Positions 1-8,591 of a stretch of DNA of 64,000 nucleotides are shown here, piece after piece. Numbering within the stretch: the first letter of the stretch is position 1; every line of letters starts with the position of its first letter. Both the position numbers and the translations under genes were made by a program. Below the pieces are notes generated by a model that ran no database searches, had not been told where the DNA came from, and worked only from the letters and a program-made list of their open reading frames with translations. This DNA is from Limnohabitans radicicola (GTDB lineage: Bacteria > Pseudomonadota > Gammaproteobacteria > Burkholderiales > Burkholderiaceae_C), in contig NZ_JACYFT010000002.1 in NCBI RefSeq assembly GCF_014837235.1, forward strand, positions 806,001 to 870,000, written 5' to 3'.

Positions 1-1
1 A

Positions 2-388
2 TCCAAGCGCTTGCGCGAAGAAGCCAAAAACTCGGCCAGAAATGTCCCGCCAGAGGCGCCCGTGGCCGTCGCTCCGGTCGCGGTAGCCACGCCCCAACCT
101 TCGTCAACGCCAAGCGCCAGCAGCGCCGAACAGCGCAAGCTGGACGCCCAGAAACGCCAGCAGTTGGCCTCGCAAACCCGCCCGCTCAAAAAAGAACTGG
201 AACAAAGCGAGCAGCGCATGGCCGTGATCGAAAAGGAAAAAACCGCGCTGGAGCAGCAGCTGAGCACACCGCTGCCCCCAGCTGAGATTGCAGATGCGGG
301 TCGCCGCCTGAAGGCCCTCACCGATGAAATGGCCACGCTCGAAGAGCGATGGCTGGAGCTCACCGAGCAATTGCAAGCCATGGCCTGA
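2..388 (+). CDS. ABC-F family ATPase, C-terminal fragment (5' end outside window)
   Basis: Only the tail of the gene is present; the frame is open from base 2, so no start codon can be chosen. The peptide has a Pro/Ala/Ser-rich linker followed by a charged, heptad-like coiled coil (LKKELEQSEQRMAVIEKEK, then a LEERWLELTEQL ending). This matches the C-terminal coiled-coil extension of ABC-F translation factors of the YheS/Uup type, cytoplasmic ATPases that act at the ribosome or in DNA repair. No ATPase motif lies inside the window, so the assignment rests on the tail alone. A strong terminator follows directly. Confidence 0.6.
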   Translation, partial: SKRLREEAKNSARNVPPEAPVAVAPVAVATPQPSSTPSASSAEQRKLDAQKRQQLASQTRPLKKELEQSEQRMAVIEKEKTALEQQLSTPLPPAEIADAGRRLKALTDEMATLEERWLELTEQLQAMA

Positions 389-400
389 TTCAAACAAAAC

Positions 401-427
401 AGCCCGGCAGTGCTCGGGCTTTTTTTG
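401..427 (+). terminator. Intrinsic terminator after the ABC-F gene
   Basis: AGCCCG and CGGGCT arms form a GC-rich hairpin followed by seven T residues, 12 bases after the stop codon of the ABC-F gene. Confidence 0.85.
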
Positions 428-462
428 TGCGACAAGCGCCAAGCTGTTGAGCGCAGCCATGA

Positions 463-497
463 AAAAAGCACTTTGTACGCGAATACAAAGTGCTTTT
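463..497 (-). terminator. Terminator of tRNA-Lys (bidirectional hairpin)
   Basis: A perfect inverted repeat, arms AAAGCACTTTGTA and TACAAAGTGCTTT around a 6-base loop, lies just 3' of tRNA-Lys when read on the minus strand, where it ends in a T run. Confidence 0.8.
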
Positions 498-501
498 GAA
501 T

Positions 502-577
502 TGGTGGGACCAGCGGGGGTCGAACCCACGACAAACGGATTAAAAGTCCGCTGCTCTACCAACTGAGCTATGGTCCC
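502..577 (-). tRNA. tRNA-Lys (anticodon TTT)
   Basis: Read on the minus strand the 76 bases fold as a standard tRNA: acceptor GGGACCA, D-arm with GCTCAGTTGGTAGAGC, anticodon loop CTTTTAA with TTT, T-arm GGTTCGACCCC, and an encoded CCA end. It decodes AAA/AAG. It stands alone between a terminator and tcdA. Confidence 0.97.
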
Positions 578-601
578 TTTGCTGCACCGCCGTAGCACTG
601 C

Positions 602-619
602 AGCAAGACTCAAATTATA
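602..619 (-). promoter_or_regulatory. Candidate promoter of tRNA-Lys
   Basis: A perfect TATAAT -10 hexamer on the minus strand (bases 614-619) lies 36 bases before the mature tRNA-Lys 5' end and just downstream of the tcdA stop. The -35 region, which would lie inside the tcdA end, is poor. The same GCTATAATTT string precedes tRNA-His in this window. Confidence 0.5.
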
Positions 620-622
620 GCG

Positions 623-1408
623 TCATTTTTTGGCCTTCGAAGACCCGCTCGCCAAAAAATTCAAAATTTCTGATGCTGCACACAAACCGAATGTCGCCGT
701 CACCCCCACCGACGAGCCGTAGCCGTGGCAGTTGAGCGAACCATCGCCCTCGATGGCACAAGACGCATCGGGCGGCGCCACTGCCTCGCGGCTGAAGACG
801 CAACACACGCCCATGCGTTTACCTTCTTTCGGCGCGCCATGGTGCTTGCGCAACTGGTAACGCAAGCGGGCCAACAAGGGGTCGTGCGTGGCGAGGGCTA
901 AATCGTCCACATCCACCTTGTGCGCCAGGCGCTTGCCACCTGCAGCTCCCACGCACACAAACGGGGTTCGGGTCTGCCGCGCCCAGACGGCCAAAGCGAG
1001 TTTGGCCTTGGCGTCATCGCACGCATCGATCAGGGCATCGGGCTCGGCGGGCAACAAGGCAGGCCAGTTATCGGGCCCCACAAAGTCGTCCACCACGTCC
1101 ACCTGGCAAGTCGGGTGGATCTCGGCGATACGCTCTTGCATGGCCAGGGCCTTGGCACGGCCCAGGGTCGATGTGAGTGCATGGATCTGGCGGTTCACGT
1201 TGGACTCGGCGATGTGGTCCATGTCGATCAGCGTGAGGCGCGCCACACCGCTGCGCGCCAGCGCTTCTGCCGTCCAGGAGCCGACGCCGCCGATGCCCAC
1301 CACCACCACATGCGCCGCACGGATCTGCGCAGCACCATGCACACCGTACAGACGCTGCAGGCCGCCAAAACGGCGATCTTCCTGCTCGACCCAAGCCGGA
1401 TCAGTCAT
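623..1408 (-). CDS. tcdA: tRNA cyclic N6-threonylcarbamoyladenosine(37) synthase (TcdA/CsdL)
   Basis: A 261-residue E1-like enzyme. It uses ATP to cyclise t6A37 in ANN-decoding tRNAs to the hydantoin ct6A form, in the cytoplasm. The Rossmann nucleotide-binding loop GIGGVGS is at residues 38-44, followed by the family motif DMDHIAESNVNRQ (62-74) that binds ATP. The C-terminal NCHGYGSSVGVTATFG block is also typical of the TcdA branch rather than ThiF or MoeB. Length is normal for the family. The start overlaps the stop of the upstream permease gene by 8 bases, so the two are probably co-transcribed and translationally coupled. Confidence 0.92.
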   Translation of the reverse strand: MTDPAWVEQEDRRFGGLQRLYGVHGAAQIRAAHVVVVGIGGVGSWTAEALARSGVARLTLIDMDHIAESNVNRQIHALTSTLGRAKALAMQERIAEIHPTCQVDVVDDFVGPDNWPALLPAEPDALIDACDDAKAKLALAVWARQTRTPFVCVGAAGGKRLAHKVDVDDLALATHDPLLARLRYQLRKHHGAPKEGKRMGVCCVFSREAVAPPDASCAIEGDGSLNCHGYGSSVGVTATFGLCAASEILNFLASGSSKAKK

Positions 1409-2504
1409 GCGCCATCTGCCATTTCAGGGTCAGCACCGCCCCCAGCACGATGCCCGCCGTGGCCAGCACACTGCCCAGGTTCAAGGTCGACAAGCCGCTC
1501 AAGCCCTGCCCAAAGGTGCAGCCCAATGCCATGACGCCACCCACGCCCATCAGCACACCGCCCACCAGATGGCGGACCAGGTCCTGAGGCTGGGTAAATC
1601 CTTCCCAGCGGAAGCTGCCCGAGCGCCAAGCACTGAGGGCCGCGCCGAGCACGACACCCGGCAGCATGGCCATGCCAAAGCTCACACGCTTGGTGCCATC
1701 GCTGTAGTACATGAACGCGTCCAGCCAGAAACCGACCGGGCCGACAAAACTCATGGACTCCATGCGCCCGCTGGCGGTGGTGAGGAAGACCGATTCGAGG
1801 GTTTCAGGGTGCTCAGGCACCCAGGCCAGCACGCCCGAGCACCACCACAGCAACACCGCCACCAGGCCCACACCGATCCCAGCAAAGACATGCCTGCCTG
1901 CTCGGAACGACGGATCGCGCCCAACCCAGACCACCAGGCCAAAGGCCAAACACAGCGCCAACGCAGCGCTGGCCCAAGGCAAGCTCCAGCCCGCAAAATG
2001 CGCCAGCCACTGGCTGGCAAAAGGCCCCACACCCCAGGCCGTGTCCACACGGTCAGCGCCTTGCACGCGCCACACGGCGGGCAAGCCTCTGAGGGTGGCC
2101 ACAGCCGCCATGCCCATGGCCATGAGCACCACAAGTGATTTCAGGTTACCTGCACCCAGCCGCACCAACGCCTTGCTGGCACAACCCGAGCCCAGCACCA
2201 TGCCCACGCCAAACAACCACCCGCCCAGCAGCAAAGACAACCAAGGCAGGCGTTGTGTGTTGTAGATCGTGTTGAGCGGGCTGATGCCGGACCACAGCAT
2301 CAAGCCGGCAAAGCCGAGAATGGCCACGGCCAGGGCCAGGGCCCATTGGCGTGCACGCTGGGCGTTGCCCATGAGCAGCCAGTCGCTGACGGCGCCCATG
2401 GCACAAAAATGGCTGCGGTGCAAAACGAAGCCCAGCACCAGGGAGGCGGCAAACGCCAGACCCAAAACAGCCAAGGTCTGCCACTGCAGTTGTTCGGCCG
2501 TCAT
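1401..2504 (-). CDS. YeeE/YedE-family sulfur-compound permease (TsuA-like, full length)
   Basis: A 367-residue polytopic membrane protein with about nine to ten hydrophobic segments. It carries the three family cysteines: C34 in HRSHFC, C108 in GSGCASK and C329 in GCTFGQG. In the structurally known thiosulfate permease TsuA these positions relay thiosulfate through the pore. Known role of the family: uptake of thiosulfate or related reduced sulfur. Here it sits upstream of and overlaps tcdA, with no sulfurtransferase or cysteine-biosynthesis gene beside it, so the substrate is inferred. A second YeeE/YedE system, built from two half proteins, lies at 57-58 kb. Confidence 0.82.
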   Translation of the reverse strand: MTAEQLQWQTLAVLGLAFAASLVLGFVLHRSHFCAMGAVSDWLLMGNAQRARQWALALAVAILGFAGLMLWSGISPLNTIYNTQRLPWLSLLLGGWLFGVGMVLGSGCASKALVRLGAGNLKSLVVLMAMGMAAVATLRGLPAVWRVQGADRVDTAWGVGPFASQWLAHFAGWSLPWASAALALCLAFGLVVWVGRDPSFRAGRHVFAGIGVGLVAVLLWWCSGVLAWVPEHPETLESVFLTTASGRMESMSFVGPVGFWLDAFMYYSDGTKRVSFGMAMLPGVVLGAALSAWRSGSFRWEGFTQPQDLVRHLVGGVLMGVGGVMALGCTFGQGLSGLSTLNLGSVLATAGIVLGAVLTLKWQMAHD

Positions 2505-2512
2505 GGCAAGGC

Positions 2513-3286
2513 TCAGCGCAGGCGGGCCAACCGGTCTTTGGCGGCTTGCGCCGTCTCGGAGTCGGGGTAGGTCTTGATCAGCTCTTCCAGGGTCTTGCGG
2601 GCCCCCTTGCTGTCCTTGAGCTCCAGCTGCACATTGGAGATGGCCAGCATGGCTTCAGGCGCCCGCACATGCGCAGGTGCGGCAGCGAGCATCTGACGGA
2701 ACCGCGTCATCGACTCCTTGTAATCTTTGGTCGCGTACTCGGCATTGCCCAGCCAGAACAAGGCCGAGGGCAGATACCCACTTTGACCGTAGCGCTGCAC
2801 AAAAGCCGCCAGCACAGAACGGGCCGCCGCAAAGTCGCCCTTGCGGAAGACCTCCAGGGCTTGCTCATAGTCGCGCTTTTCTGCCGCATCAGCGGCAAAT
2901 TCGCGGCCATCCACCGTGACCTTGACGGGCTCGAACTTTCTCAAGCGCTCGTCCAGACCGGCTTGCGTGTCCTTGTGGCGCTGCTGCAAGTCGGACAGGT
3001 CACGCGCGAGCTGCTCTTGCTGCCCTCGCCCTTTGGAGATGTCGGACTTGAGGCCATCGATCTGGCCTTGCAGGTCCAGCAGGGCACGGCGCAGCTGGGC
3101 GTTTTCTTCGCCCATGGCCTTGATGTTGTTGTTGCTCGCTTCGAGTCGTTGGCGCAGATCAAGGATGGCGCGCCGCGCCTCATCGTCTTCCAGCAGCCCC
3201 GCCTGCGATGCCCCAGCCAACGACAAGGCCAACAGGCCCGCCGTCAGCAAGCGCTGCGCGAGTCCGCCCAAGCTTGTGCCGCGCAT
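2513..3286 (-). CDS. cpoB: Cell division coordinator CpoB (Tol-Pal system YbgF)
   Basis: A 257-residue periplasmic protein. Residues 1-29 form a signal peptide ending ASQA; residues about 35-112 are a coiled coil used for trimerisation in the family; the C-terminal about 120 residues are TPR-like repeats (SALFWLGNAEYATKDYKESM). In E. coli CpoB links Tol-Pal energy to PBP1B during septal peptidoglycan synthesis. It follows pal with a 3-base gap, the conserved order tolB-pal-cpoB. Confidence 0.92.
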   Translation of the reverse strand: MRGTSLGGLAQRLLTAGLLALSLAGASQAGLLEDDEARRAILDLRQRLEASNNNIKAMGEENAQLRRALLDLQGQIDGLKSDISKGRGQQEQLARDLSDLQQRHKDTQAGLDERLRKFEPVKVTVDGREFAADAAEKRDYEQALEVFRKGDFAAARSVLAAFVQRYGQSGYLPSALFWLGNAEYATKDYKESMTRFRQMLAAAPAHVRAPEAMLAISNVQLELKDSKGARKTLEELIKTYPDSETAQAAKDRLARLR

Positions 3287-3289
3287 GGA

Positions 3290-3823
3290 TCAATACCGGA
3301 TTTCGACGCGGCGGTTCTTCGCCAGCGACAACTCGTCCGAGCCTTCAGCGGCAGGCTTTTCCTTGCCATAGCTCACGGCTTCGAGCTGGCTCTCGGGCAC
3401 ACCCAGCAAGCTCAAGGCACGGCGCACGGCTTCGGCACGTTTTTGGCCCAAAGCCAGGTTGTACTCGCGGCCACCGCGCTCGTCGGTGTGGCCTTCCAGT
3501 GTAGCCTTGCGTTGCTTGTTGGCCTGCAGGAAGCGGGCGTGGCTCTCGATCACAGGGCGCGCATCGGCACGCACCACAAAGCTGTCGTAGTCAAACAGCA
3601 CCACATGGGCGGTGCCCACCGGACCGATGCCGCTGCCGGACTTGTCGGCCAGCACGGGGGCAACCGAAGAGGCCTGGCTGTCACCTGCGCCCACGCCACT
3701 GGTCGATACACCCGACGATGTGGCGGATTTGTCCTCAACAGGCACATCGTCCAGTTTCACGCCAGAGGCGCAACCAGCCAACAAGGCCACGAGCGCCATG
3801 GCGCCAAGCAGTTTCTTCATCAT
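3290..3823 (-). CDS. pal: Peptidoglycan-associated lipoprotein Pal
   Basis: A 177-residue outer-membrane lipoprotein. The start at 3823 (MMKKLLGAMALVALLAGC) is preferred over the longer open frame because it gives a lipoprotein signal peptide with lipobox LLAGC, lipidated Cys18, and a GGAG ribosome site 8 bases upstream. Residues about 75-177 are an OmpA-like peptidoglycan-binding domain with TDERGGREYNLALGQKRA, the diaminopimelate-binding helix. Pal anchors the outer membrane to the wall and partners with TolB. It lies between tolB and cpoB. Confidence 0.95.
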   Translation of the reverse strand: MMKKLLGAMALVALLAGCASGVKLDDVPVEDKSATSSGVSTSGVGAGDSQASSVAPVLADKSGSGIGPVGTAHVVLFDYDSFVVRADARPVIESHARFLQANKQRKATLEGHTDERGGREYNLALGQKRAEAVRRALSLLGVPESQLEAVSYGKEKPAAEGSDELSLAKNRRVEIRY

Positions 3824-3846
3824 TTCACAGACTCCATATAAAAAAA

Positions 3847-5136
3847 TTATTTGCGGTAAGGGCCCCAATGGGGTTCCCGGATATCGCCGCCTTTGCCAGA
3901 CAAGCGGGCCTTGATGCGGCCATCGAGCGTGGTGGTCATCAGGGCTTCGCCTTGTTGCTGGGTGGCATACACCAACAGACGGCTGTTGGGTGCAAAACTG
4001 GGACGCTCGTCCGCGCCGGTATCGGTCAGGGCGGTGCTTTGACCAGTCGCCAGGTCCATCAGCTGCAAGCGGAACTGACCGCCCTGCCGCTGCACATAGG
4101 CCATCCAGCGGCCATCGGCACTGAGCGTCGGGGAGATATTGTAGGAGCCATTGAAACTGACCCTTTCGGCATTGCCGCCCTGTGCGGGCATGCGGTAAAT
4201 CTGGGGGCTGCCGCCCCGGTCGCTCACAAAATAAATCTGCGAGCCGTCTGCCGAGAATGCCGGCTCGGTGTCGATGCTGCCCGACTGCGTCAAGCGGCGG
4301 GGCTCGCCCCCGGCCAGGTCGATGCGGTACAGCTGCGAGCCGCCGTCGCGCGTCAGCGTGGCGACCAGGGATCGGCCATCGCGTGCCCATGCAGGGGCGC
4401 TGTTGGAGCCTTTGAAGTTGGCCACCGCACGGCGCTGGCCACTGGCGACTTCATGGACATAAATCACGGGTTTGCGTGATTCAAAAGAGACATAAGCCAC
4501 CTGCCCGCCCAATGGCGACCAGGAGGGCGAGATGATGGGCTCGGGGCTGCTGAGCGCCGACTGGGCGTTCTCGCCATCCGAGTCGGCAATCCAGAGCGTA
4601 TAGCGGCCCGATTGCTTGGTCACATAAGTGATGCGGCTGGCGAAAGCACCGGGCGTGCCTGTGAGCTTTTCGTAGACCCAGTCGGCCATGCGGTGGGCCG
4701 ACAGGCGCAGGTCACCGGCAGAAACCGTGTCCCGGAAATCGGATTTTTCCTGGCCTTTGACCGCGTCCCACAAGCGCGCGCGAACGTCGTAGCGGCCATC
4801 GGCCAGGCGCGAGACGCTGCCTGCGACCAGGGCTTCCGCCGAGCGCTGACGCCAAGGCGAAAAATCGGGGCGACTGGTTTCGTCGAGCACCGTGCCGGAG
4901 GCGTCCAGCCCTTTGAACTGGCCGCTGCGCTCGAGATCCGCCTGCACGATGGCTGCGAGTTTTTGCGGCGCTGCAGACTCGCCCTTGAAAGGGGCAATCA
5001 CCACCGGCAGCTGGGTCATGCCCACGCCCGTGACTTCCACACGGAACTGGGCTGCAGCAGGCCAAGCCAGCGACAGTCCAAGCCACAAGCCCAGCCAGAC
5101 ACGCAATTTCAGCAATAAATGAGGCAAATCCATCAT
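3847..5136 (-). CDS. tolB: Tol-Pal system beta-propeller protein TolB
   Basis: A 429-residue periplasmic protein with a signal peptide (hydrophobic WLGLWLGLSLAWPAAA, cleavage before Q30), an N-terminal alpha/beta domain and a C-terminal six-bladed propeller of WD40-like repeats (for example SPSWSPLGGQVAYVSFE, EPAFSADGSQIYFVSDRGG). TolB shuttles between TolA and Pal. The start may be Met1 or Met2. The gene begins the tolB-pal-cpoB unit; the usual tolQ, tolR and tolA genes are not upstream. Instead msbA is divergent across a 150-base gap. Confidence 0.94.
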   Translation of the reverse strand: MMDLPHLLLKLRVWLGLWLGLSLAWPAAAQFRVEVTGVGMTQLPVVIAPFKGESAAPQKLAAIVQADLERSGQFKGLDASGTVLDETSRPDFSPWRQRSAEALVAGSVSRLADGRYDVRARLWDAVKGQEKSDFRDTVSAGDLRLSAHRMADWVYEKLTGTPGAFASRITYVTKQSGRYTLWIADSDGENAQSALSSPEPIISPSWSPLGGQVAYVSFESRKPVIYVHEVASGQRRAVANFKGSNSAPAWARDGRSLVATLTRDGGSQLYRIDLAGGEPRRLTQSGSIDTEPAFSADGSQIYFVSDRGGSPQIYRMPAQGGNAERVSFNGSYNISPTLSADGRWMAYVQRQGGQFRLQLMDLATGQSTALTDTGADERPSFAPNSRLLVYATQQQGEALMTTTLDGRIKARLSGKGGDIREPHWGPYRK

Positions 5137-5286
5137 GGGGCGTCAAGGTCTCCAAATCGACAGAGGGAATCGTACACCGGAGAAACTGCATTTCTGGGTG
5201 CTGCGAGGCACAAACATGCAACAACTTTCAGTCACACCGCCCTCGCATGGGCTGCAGCGGCCAGCCTCTTACAATGGAAGAGCCCT

Positions 5287-7071
5287 ATGACCACCCCAAA
5301 CGCCCCAGCCGCCCCCAGCCCAGCCCAGGACAGCATCCGCCAGCGCTTGCTCGGCCTCAAGGGCTATTTCGGACAACAGCGGGGCATCTGGGCCATCGCC
5401 ATCCTCGCCACGCTGGTGGCGGCCATCACGGAACCCATGATCCCGGCCCTGTTCCAGCCGCTGCTGGACAAGGGCTTCGCCCAGAACGCCTTGCCCTTGT
5501 GGTCTGTTCCCGTGGCCGTGATCGGCATCTTCCTGATCCGGGGCATCGCTTTTTACCTGGGGCAATTTGCCTTGGCCAGAATCACCAACGACGGCATGGA
5601 AAAACTGCGGCAGGACCTCTTTGGCCAGCTCATGCGCGCCGAGCTCGGACTGTTTTCACGGCAATCGGCCAGCGCCCTGTCCAACACCATCGTTTATGAA
5701 GTGCAGAACGGCGCAGTGCAATTGGTATCGGCGGTGATCGGACTCACGCGCGACGGCTTCACACTGCTGGCGCTGGTGGGCTACCTGCTGTGGATCAATT
5801 GGAAGCTCACCCTGGTGGTGTTCCTGGTCGCGCCGGGGCTGAGCTGGATCATGAAAACATTGTCCAGACGCCTGTACCGTCTGACCAAGCAAAGCCAGCA
5901 AGCCACCGATGACCTGGCCTATGTGGTGGAAGAAAACGTGCTCGCCCATCGGATGGTGCGACTGCATGGTGCCCAGTCAGCACAGGTCCAACGCTTTGAA
6001 CTGTTGGGCCGACAACTGCGTGGTCTGGCCCTCAAATCCACCGCAGCGTCTGCCGCCATCACCCCGCTGACCCAGATGATGGCAGCGATTGCGCTGTCGC
6101 TGGTGCTGAGCATCGCGCTGGTGCAAAGCCAGGGCGGCACGGGCGGCACCACAGTGGGCGGCTTTGTGGCCTTCATCAGCGCCATGCTGATGCTGGTGGC
6201 CCCCATCAAGCGGCTGGCCGATGTGGCCAACCCCATCACAAGAGGCCTGGCCGCCATCGAGCGGGGCTTGTCTTTGATGAAAGACGCCCCCACCGAATCA
6301 GAAGGCAGCTACCAGAGCACACGCGCCAAGGGTCTCATCGAATGGCGGCAGGTCGGCATCCAGTTCAAAGCCGATGCCCCGCCCGCACTGGACGGCATTG
6401 ACCTCACGGTCCAGCCCGGTGAAATCGTGGCACTCGTGGGCACTTCAGGTGCCGGCAAAACCACCTTGGTGAATCTGTTGCCGCGCTTTCTCGAGCCCAC
6501 CACGGGTGAAGTGCTGCTCGATGGCCACGCCCTGCCCGACTGGACGCTGGCCAGCCTGCGGGCCCAGTTGGCCCTGGTCAGCCAGGACGTGGTCATGCTC
6601 AACGACACCGTGCAGGCCAACGTGTGCCTGGGCCTGCCCGCTGACCGGGCGCAAATTCAGGCCTGCCTGCAAGCGGCCAACCTCTGGGGGCATGTGCAGC
6701 AGCTGCCGCAAGGCATGGACACCTTGCTCGGCCACAACGCGGGACAGCTCTCAGGCGGGCAACGCCAGCGACTGGCGATTGCCCGGGCACTGTACAAAAA
6801 CGCGCCCATCCTGATCCTGGACGAAGCCACATCGGCGCTCGACAACGAATCCGAGCGTCTGGTGCAAGACGCCCTCAAGGTGCTGATGCAAGGCCGCACC
6901 ACTTTGATCGTGGCGCACCGCCTGTCGACCATCGAACACGCCGACCGCGTGGTGGTCATGGAGCATGGCCGCATCGTGGAGCAAGGCACGCCTGCCGAAT
7001 TGCTGGCGCGGGGCGGCGCTTATGCCCGGCTGCACAGCCGGGGCGAATGGGCCCAGCCGGCACAGGGCTGA
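5287..7071 (+). CDS. msbA: Lipid A export ABC transporter permease/ATPase MsbA
   Basis: A 594-residue half-transporter that flips lipid A-core across the inner membrane. The N-terminal six-helix ABC exporter domain is followed by an ATPase domain with Walker A GTSGAGKT (385-392), signature LSGGQ (488-492), Walker B ILILDEATSALD and H-loop AHRLSTI. The start at 5287 (MTTPNAP) is chosen because the further upstream frame (from 5119) encodes implausible sequence overlapping the tolB promoter region; GGAAG lies about 6 bases before it. MsbA length is normally about 580-600. It is the only plus-strand gene here and converges on rng. Confidence 0.9.
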   Translation: MTTPNAPAAPSPAQDSIRQRLLGLKGYFGQQRGIWAIAILATLVAAITEPMIPALFQPLLDKGFAQNALPLWSVPVAVIGIFLIRGIAFYLGQFALARITNDGMEKLRQDLFGQLMRAELGLFSRQSASALSNTIVYEVQNGAVQLVSAVIGLTRDGFTLLALVGYLLWINWKLTLVVFLVAPGLSWIMKTLSRRLYRLTKQSQQATDDLAYVVEENVLAHRMVRLHGAQSAQVQRFELLGRQLRGLALKSTAASAAITPLTQMMAAIALSLVLSIALVQSQGGTGGTTVGGFVAFISAMLMLVAPIKRLADVANPITRGLAAIERGLSLMKDAPTESEGSYQSTRAKGLIEWRQVGIQFKADAPPALDGIDLTVQPGEIVALVGTSGAGKTTLVNLLPRFLEPTTGEVLLDGHALPDWTLASLRAQLALVSQDVVMLNDTVQANVCLGLPADRAQIQACLQAANLWGHVQQLPQGMDTLLGHNAGQLSGGQRQRLAIARALYKNAPILILDEATSALDNESERLVQDALKVLMQGRTTLIVAHRLSTIEHADRVVVMEHGRIVEQGTPAELLARGGAYARLHSRGEWAQPAQG

Positions 7072-7094
7072 GCACGGCGCAGCTGCGGGCTCAG
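7068..7094. terminator. Stop-codon-spanning hairpin between msbA and rng
   Basis: Inverted repeat CTGAGC / GCTCAG with an inner CGCAGCTGCG palindrome fills the 19-base gap between the convergent genes and includes both stop codons. There is no T run, so a terminator role is only a suggestion. Confidence 0.35.
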
Positions 7095-8566
7095 AGCAGG
7101 ACGATGTCGTACTGCTCGGGGCCGAGCGAGCCCTCGGCCTGCAGCGAGATCGGCTTGGCAATGAAGTCCGACAAGCCCGCCAGATGCGGGCTTTCCTCGT
7201 CCAGCAGCAAATCGATCACCGCAGGTGACGCCACCACCCGGAACTCGCGCGGGTTGAACTGACGCGCCTCGCGCAGGATTTCGCGCAGGATGTCGTACAC
7301 CACCGAACGTGGGGTTTTGACAATGCCTTTGCCCTGGCAGCTGGGGCAAGGCTCGCACAGCATGTGCGCCAGCGACTCGCGGGTGCGCTTGCGCGTCATC
7401 TCCAACAGGCCCAGCGACGAAAAGCCCCCCGCCATGGTCTTGACCCGGTCGCGCGCAAGCTGCTTCTTGAATTCGGCCAACACCGCGTCCTGGTGCTCGG
7501 CGCGGCTCATGTCGATGAAGTCGACGATGATGATGCCGCCCAGGTTGCGCAGGCGAAGCTGGCGCGCAATGGCCTGTGCCGCCTCCAAGTTGGTCTTGAA
7601 AATCGTGTCTTCGAAGTTGCGCGCCCCGACATACCCGCCCGTGTTCACGTCCACCGTGGTGAGGGCCTCGGTCTGGTCAATGATCAGGTAGCCGCCGGAC
7701 TTGAGGTCCACCCGGCGGCCCAGCGCCCGGGCGATTTCCTCATCGATCGCGTACAGGTCAAAAATCGGCCGCTCGCCCTTGTACAACTGCAGCCGCTCAG
7801 CCGCCTTGGGCATGAACTCGGAGGCAAAGGCCGCCAACTTATCGAACTGCTCACGCGAATCGATGCGGATGCTCTGCGTGCGTTCACCCACCAGATCGCG
7901 CAGCACACGCTGCAGCAACGTCAGGTCCTGGTGCAGGAGCGAGGTCGGCGGCAAACGGGTAGAAGCGTCCTTGATGCGTGCCCAGGTTTTGCGCAGGTAG
8001 GCGATGTCATCCTGCAGCTCATCGTCGCTCGAATCTTCGGCGTTGGTGCGCAAAATGAACCCGCCGCCAGCGGTGCCCACCAGGGCCTGCAGCCGCGAAC
8101 GCAGCGCATCGCGTTGGTCCGAGGGGATTTTTTGCGAGACGCCAATGTGGTCATCCTGCGGCAAAAACACCAGATGGCGCCCCGCAATGCTGATCTGCGT
8201 GGACAGCCGGGCGCCTTTGGTGCCAATCGGGTCCTTGATCACCTGCACCATGAGCGCCTGGCCCTCAAAAACCTGTTTTTCGATTGGCACCAGCGGCTGG
8301 CCCGTGCGGGCCGCGGCGGGCATGTCGCCATCGGGCTGGCGCTGCCAGACATCGGCCACATGCAAAAAGGCCGCCTTGTCCAGCCCGATGTCGATGAAAG
8401 CCGACTGCATGCCTGGCAACACACGGGCCACTTTGCCCAGGTAGACGTTGCCCACCAGGCCGCGCTCGAGGGTGCGCTCGACATGCAGTTCCTGCACTGC
8501 CCCGAACTCGACCACGGCCACGCGGGTTTCCTGGGGAGACCAGTTGATCAGGATGTCTTGTTGCAT
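7091..8566 (-). CDS. rng: Ribonuclease G
   Basis: A 491-residue endoribonuclease of the RNase E/G family that matures 16S rRNA 5' ends and cleaves mRNAs. It has an N-terminal S1 RNA-binding domain (GNVYLGKVARVLPGMQSAFID), the catalytic DNase I-like segment with TVDVNTGGYVG and IIIVDFIDM carrying the metal-binding aspartates, and the zinc-link CPSCQGKG near the C terminus. Length fits RNase G, not RNase E, as the long degradosome tail is absent. Start at 8566 (MQQDILINWS) is the family start; a 14-residue longer frame exists. Last gene of the minus-strand run from yebC. Confidence 0.93.
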   Translation of the reverse strand: MQQDILINWSPQETRVAVVEFGAVQELHVERTLERGLVGNVYLGKVARVLPGMQSAFIDIGLDKAAFLHVADVWQRQPDGDMPAAARTGQPLVPIEKQVFEGQALMVQVIKDPIGTKGARLSTQISIAGRHLVFLPQDDHIGVSQKIPSDQRDALRSRLQALVGTAGGGFILRTNAEDSSDDELQDDIAYLRKTWARIKDASTRLPPTSLLHQDLTLLQRVLRDLVGERTQSIRIDSREQFDKLAAFASEFMPKAAERLQLYKGERPIFDLYAIDEEIARALGRRVDLKSGGYLIIDQTEALTTVDVNTGGYVGARNFEDTIFKTNLEAAQAIARQLRLRNLGGIIIVDFIDMSRAEHQDAVLAEFKKQLARDRVKTMAGGFSSLGLLEMTRKRTRESLAHMLCEPCPSCQGKGIVKTPRSVVYDILREILREARQFNPREFRVVASPAVIDLLLDEESPHLAGLSDFIAKPISLQAEGSLGPEQYDIVLL

Positions 8567-8591
8567 GATGGGAATGTTGAAATGGGAACGG

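Noticed and set aside
5119..5286. Longer N terminus for msbA
   Set aside because: The extra 56 residues overlap the tolB start region and look non-coding; MsbA of normal length begins at 5287.
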